A stretch of 16,470 nt of DNA from an uncultured Clostridia bacterium (GTDB lineage Bacteria; Bacillota; Clostridia; Oscillospirales; Ruminococcaceae): contig CAMDZU010000002.1 of the NCBI GenBank assembly GCA_945910715.1, positions 1 through 16,470 of the forward strand, read 5' to 3'. Of this stretch, positions 14,712 through 16,470 are shown piece by piece; positions within the stretch are counted from its first letter, which is position 1, and the number at the start of each line of letters is the position of its first letter. Below the pieces are notes generated by a model. It worked only from the letters and a program-made list of their open reading frames with translations. It searched no databases and was not told where the DNA came from. The translations under genes were made by a program, and so were the position numbers.

Positions 14712-14750
14712 TTTACATTGATTTTACACCGATTTTACTTTATTATAACA
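14712..14750 (+). promoter_or_regulatory. Pho-box-like repeat upstream of the phosphate transporter
   Basis: Read on the + strand: TTTACA (14712-14717), TTTACA (14723-14728), TTTACT (14734-14739) and ATAACA (14745-14750), each separated by 5 bases, so an exact 11-bp period. This is the layout of Bacillus PhoP-binding direct repeats (TTAACA-like with 5-base spacing). The repeats lie on the strand opposite to the gene and run from the -10 into the leader, which would favour repression or a second, unseen promoter. Confidence 0.5.
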
Positions 14751-14770
14751 TTTATCGACAGTAAAAACAA
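14742..14770 (-). promoter_or_regulatory. sigma-A-like promoter of the Na/phosphate cotransporter gene
   Basis: On the - strand, TTGTTT (14770-14765), a 17-base spacer and a perfect TATAAT (14747-14742). Transcription would start near 14735, leaving a leader of about 35 bases before ATG 14700. It overlaps the 11-bp-period repeat. Confidence 0.65.
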
Positions 14771-14778
14771 GGCTAATT

Positions 14779-15732
14779 TTACGAAATTTCCGCCAAAATA
14801 TATCCCTCAGAAGTCCAATAATCTATAACATCAGCCAAGCAGGAGGCATTTGTTTCCGAAACCGCATGGAGCAGATATATGGCGTCGGGGTGAACGGAGG
14901 AGGTTATTTTTTCGTATGCTTCCCCATAAGATGGCTGGTTTGTGGTATCCCAGTCTGCATAGGCAAAGCTCCAGAACACGCTTTTGTATCCCATACTCTG
15001 CACCGCCGCAAGGCTGCGCTCCGAAAATTCTCCCTTCGGGAAACGGAACAGGGTCATTTCATAGCCGAAATTTTCCGAAACATAATCGTGAAGCATTTTT
15101 ATTTCGTCAAGTACTTCTTTAAGGGAGCAGTCGGGAAATGATGGGTGAGTGTAGGAATGATTTCCCACGGTATGCCCCTCGTCAATCATTCGCTGTACAA
15201 GTTCAGGAGAGGATTTGCAGTAATCGTAGGTGACAAAAAAGGCTGCCTTAACGTTCTTTTCCTTGAGAATATCAAGAATTTCTGCGGTTTTTCCGTTTTC
15301 GTAGCCCTCGTCAAAGGTGAGGTAAATCTTCTTCTCTCCCGAATTACCCAGAAACAAGGCGTCGTAGCCGCCGTACTTTGTGTTTGCGTTTACAGCGTCA
15401 AGGGGCTGTCCGTCGGTATTTTTCTCCTTGCCAAGACCCCAGCCGATTTTGGTATTGTCCAGTCTGTCCATTTCCTCAAAGCTTAGGGAATTTACCTGCA
15501 CAATTTCCCCCGGATCACCGCTTATTTCAGGAGCGGCAGTGCCGTTTTCGGTGCTGTTCTCCGTATCGTCAATGTGGTCGGACTGGCTTGGGGACAAGCT
15601 TTCATCAGTTCCGTTGCCGGGATTTTGCGTGGAGGTGTAGGAAACGTCTGTTGTTGTATCGGGAACGTTTGGTTCACAGCCGCAGAGCATTGCCGCCCCA
15701 AGAATAACGGGAATAAGCTTTCTGTATTTCAT
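14779..15732 (-). CDS. PdaA-like polysaccharide deacetylase lipoprotein
   Basis: A 317-residue predicted lipoprotein of the NodB-homology family, closest in motif pattern to PdaA, which deacetylates muramic acid during delta-lactam formation in spore cortex. The signal peptide ends in the lipobox LCGC (Cys19), and a Ser/Thr/Asp-rich linker runs to about 75. WGLGKEKN (98-105) is a PdaA-type feature. The deacetylase motifs are TFDEGYEN (139-146), HSYTH with zinc ligands His192 and His196, RFPKGEFS (230-237) and LLHAVSETNA (288-297). I chose ATG 15732 because AAAGGA precedes it; an ATG at 15765 would put 11 extra residues before the signal peptide. It lies upstream of the phosphate transporter but has separate signals. 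A vegetative wall role is also possible. Confidence 0.85.
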   Translation of the reverse strand: MKYRKLIPVILGAAMLCGCEPNVPDTTTDVSYTSTQNPGNGTDESLSPSQSDHIDDTENSTENGTAAPEISGDPGEIVQVNSLSFEEMDRLDNTKIGWGLGKEKNTDGQPLDAVNANTKYGGYDALFLGNSGEKKIYLTFDEGYENGKTAEILDILKEKNVKAAFFVTYDYCKSSPELVQRMIDEGHTVGNHSYTHPSFPDCSLKEVLDEIKMLHDYVSENFGYEMTLFRFPKGEFSERSLAAVQSMGYKSVFWSFAYADWDTTNQPSYGEAYEKITSSVHPDAIYLLHAVSETNASCLADVIDYWTSEGYILAEIS

Positions 15733-15766
15733 AGTTTTTCCTTTCCGATTGAATGTTGTTTTCATT

Positions 15767-15796
15767 ATTATCAGAAAAAAAGCTGTGAATATACAA
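15767..15796 (-). promoter_or_regulatory. Promoter of the PdaA-like gene, possibly sporulation-type
   Basis: On the - strand, TTGTAT (15796-15791), 18 bases and GATAAT (15772-15767) make a fair sigma-A promoter. The same bases also read TGTATA, a 17-base spacer and GATAATA, close to the forespore sigma-G pattern (TGAATA, 17-18, CATACTA). PdaA is sigma-G controlled in Bacillus, so this reading is attractive, but the region is AT-rich and both readings are tentative. Confidence 0.4.
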
Positions 15797-15813
15797 AAAC
15801 GGACATAACAAAG

Positions 15814-15834
15814 CCCCGAGTTATTAACTCGGGG
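15814..15834 (-). terminator. GC-rich hairpin after hslO
   Basis: CCCCGAGTTA and TAACTCGGGG (15814-15823 and 15825-15834) form a near-perfect palindrome; a realistic fold has a 7- to 8-bp stem. It lies 13 bases past the hslO stop on the - strand. The following T run is weak (CTTTGTT), so termination may be partial. Confidence 0.65.
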
Positions 15835-15846
15835 GCAGCGTTTGTA

Positions 15847-16470
15847 TCACTTGCTGTTTTCAGCTAACTTTAAAATCTCATCACGGGTAAAATAATACTT
15901 TTTGTCGCAGAAATGACAGCAAACCTCGGTTTTTTCGTCCTCCGCCGCTAATTTTTCAAGCTCGGCTTTTCCAAGACTAATAAGCATTTCCTCGGTGCGT
16001 TCACGGCTGCATCTGCACTTGTAGCTTACTTCCCAGCTGTCAAGCACTTCGCCGCCCAGTCCCTCAAGACCCATTAACGCAATCTGCTCGCTTGTAAGTC
16101 CCGACTCTATCAACTGAGTTACGCTCTGCATTTGTGCAATATTCTTTTCGATAATGTCTATTGCCTTTTCGTTTACGGGAGGAACAAGCTGGATAATATA
16201 GCCTCCTGCGGACTTTACCGTCCAGTCACGGTCAACCAGTACCCCAAGGGCGCAGACAGTGGGAATCTGCTCACTAACAGCATAATAGCTCGTTATATCC
16301 TCTGCAATTTCTCCCGAAACAATGGGAATCTGGGTTGCGTAAGGCTCTTTAAGCCCTAAATCCTTTACAACGCCAAGAAATCCGTCCCTGCCCACATAGC
16401 CCGAAACATCAAGCTTGCCGTTTGGCTTAAGGGGCAGATCCACCTGCGGATTTTCCGTATAACAGCGCAC
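15847..16470 (-). CDS. hslO: Hsp33 redox-regulated chaperone, 3' part
   Basis: The gene enters from the right edge; 207 residues are visible and about 85 N-terminal residues of a usual 290 are outside. The core domain shows NPQVDLPL, GKLDVSGYVG, KDLGLKEPY, SGEIAEDITSYYAVSEQIP and the GGYIIQLVP strand. The C-terminal redox switch has the zinc-binding CxC (KCRCSRER, near 16008-16020) and CxxC (CHFC, near 15906-15920). Hsp33 is a cytoplasmic holdase that becomes active when oxidants release its zinc and disulfides form. The GTG at the very edge is in frame but is an internal codon, not the start. A hairpin follows the stop. Confidence 0.95.
   Translation of the reverse strand: MRCYTENPQVDLPLKPNGKLDVSGYVGRDGFLGVVKDLGLKEPYATQIPIVSGEIAEDITSYYAVSEQIPTVCALGVLVDRDWTVKSAGGYIIQLVPPVNEKAIDIIEKNIAQMQSVTQLIESGLTSEQIALMGLEGLGGEVLDSWEVSYKCRCSRERTEEMLISLGKAELEKLAAEDEKTEVCCHFCDKKYYFTRDEILKLAENSK

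Noticed and set aside
15733..15765. Start of the deacetylase at ATG 15765
   Set aside because: It would add 11 residues before the signal peptide and overlaps the predicted promoter; ATG 15732 has a proper ribosome binding site.

Overview
The window reads as chromosomal DNA of a low-to-mid GC Gram-positive anaerobe of the class Clostridia, most likely an Oscillospiraceae/Ruminococcaceae gut or rumen bacterium. This rests on AGGAGG-type ribosome binding sites, sigma-A-like promoters, a Clostridia-style fru operon carrying its own HPr and enzyme I, an MsmX/UgpC-type sugar ATPase, a DUF4830 protein, a PdaA-like deacetylase and Hsp33. There are no rRNA or tRNA genes, no insertion sequence and no CRISPR array. 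Species cannot be named from sequence alone.

Region 1 (1-4581, + strand) is a fructose PTS operon in which only the first two genes survive. A strong promoter (TTGACA-N17-TATTAT) and a 20-bp-period direct repeat precede an intact DeoR-type regulator (fruR) and an intact 1-phosphofructokinase (fruK). Everything that handles phosphoryl transfer is broken. fruA has a frameshift in an A7 run and has lost its whole membrane EIIC domain. ptsH has lost its start and an internal stretch. ptsI has an in-frame TAG and a later frameshift. Next to it, on the - strand, is an acetyltransferase pseudogene with three frameshifts (4630-5051). The damage stops abruptly at the next gene.

Region 2 (5107-7864, - strand) holds a membrane-anchored DUF4830 protein, then a secreted or membrane transglutaminase-like protein with its own promoter, a cyclophilin and a GNAT acetyltransferase. 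The last three are tightly packed and end at a strong hairpin. Region 3 (7865-10834, + strand) has an orphan multi-sugar ABC ATPase with terminator, then a two-gene unit with a clear promoter: a PRTase-fold protein lacking the normal PRPP loop, overlapping a YgjP-type zinc metallopeptidase-like protein.

Region 4 (10824-16470, - strand) holds a 618-codon protein that aligns along its length with type I-C-like Cas3 but has lost the nuclease and helicase catalytic motifs. It has no other cas genes around it, and it has its own promoter with three Spo0A-box (TGTCGAA) matches upstream. Beyond it are a Na/phosphate cotransporter with a PhoU domain, preceded by an 11-bp-period TTTACA repeat resembling a Pho box, a PdaA-like polysaccharide deacetylase lipoprotein with a possible sporulation-type promoter, and the 3' part of hslO (Hsp33).

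The main points of interest are the orphan, intact but catalytically dead Cas3-like protein with its candidate Spo0A sites, and the selective decay of a PTS phosphorelay beside an intact fruR-fruK pair and an orphan ABC sugar ATPase. The latter suggests that sugar uptake has shifted from PTS to ABC transport, which is an inference. All functional calls come from motif recognition by eye; no database search was possible.
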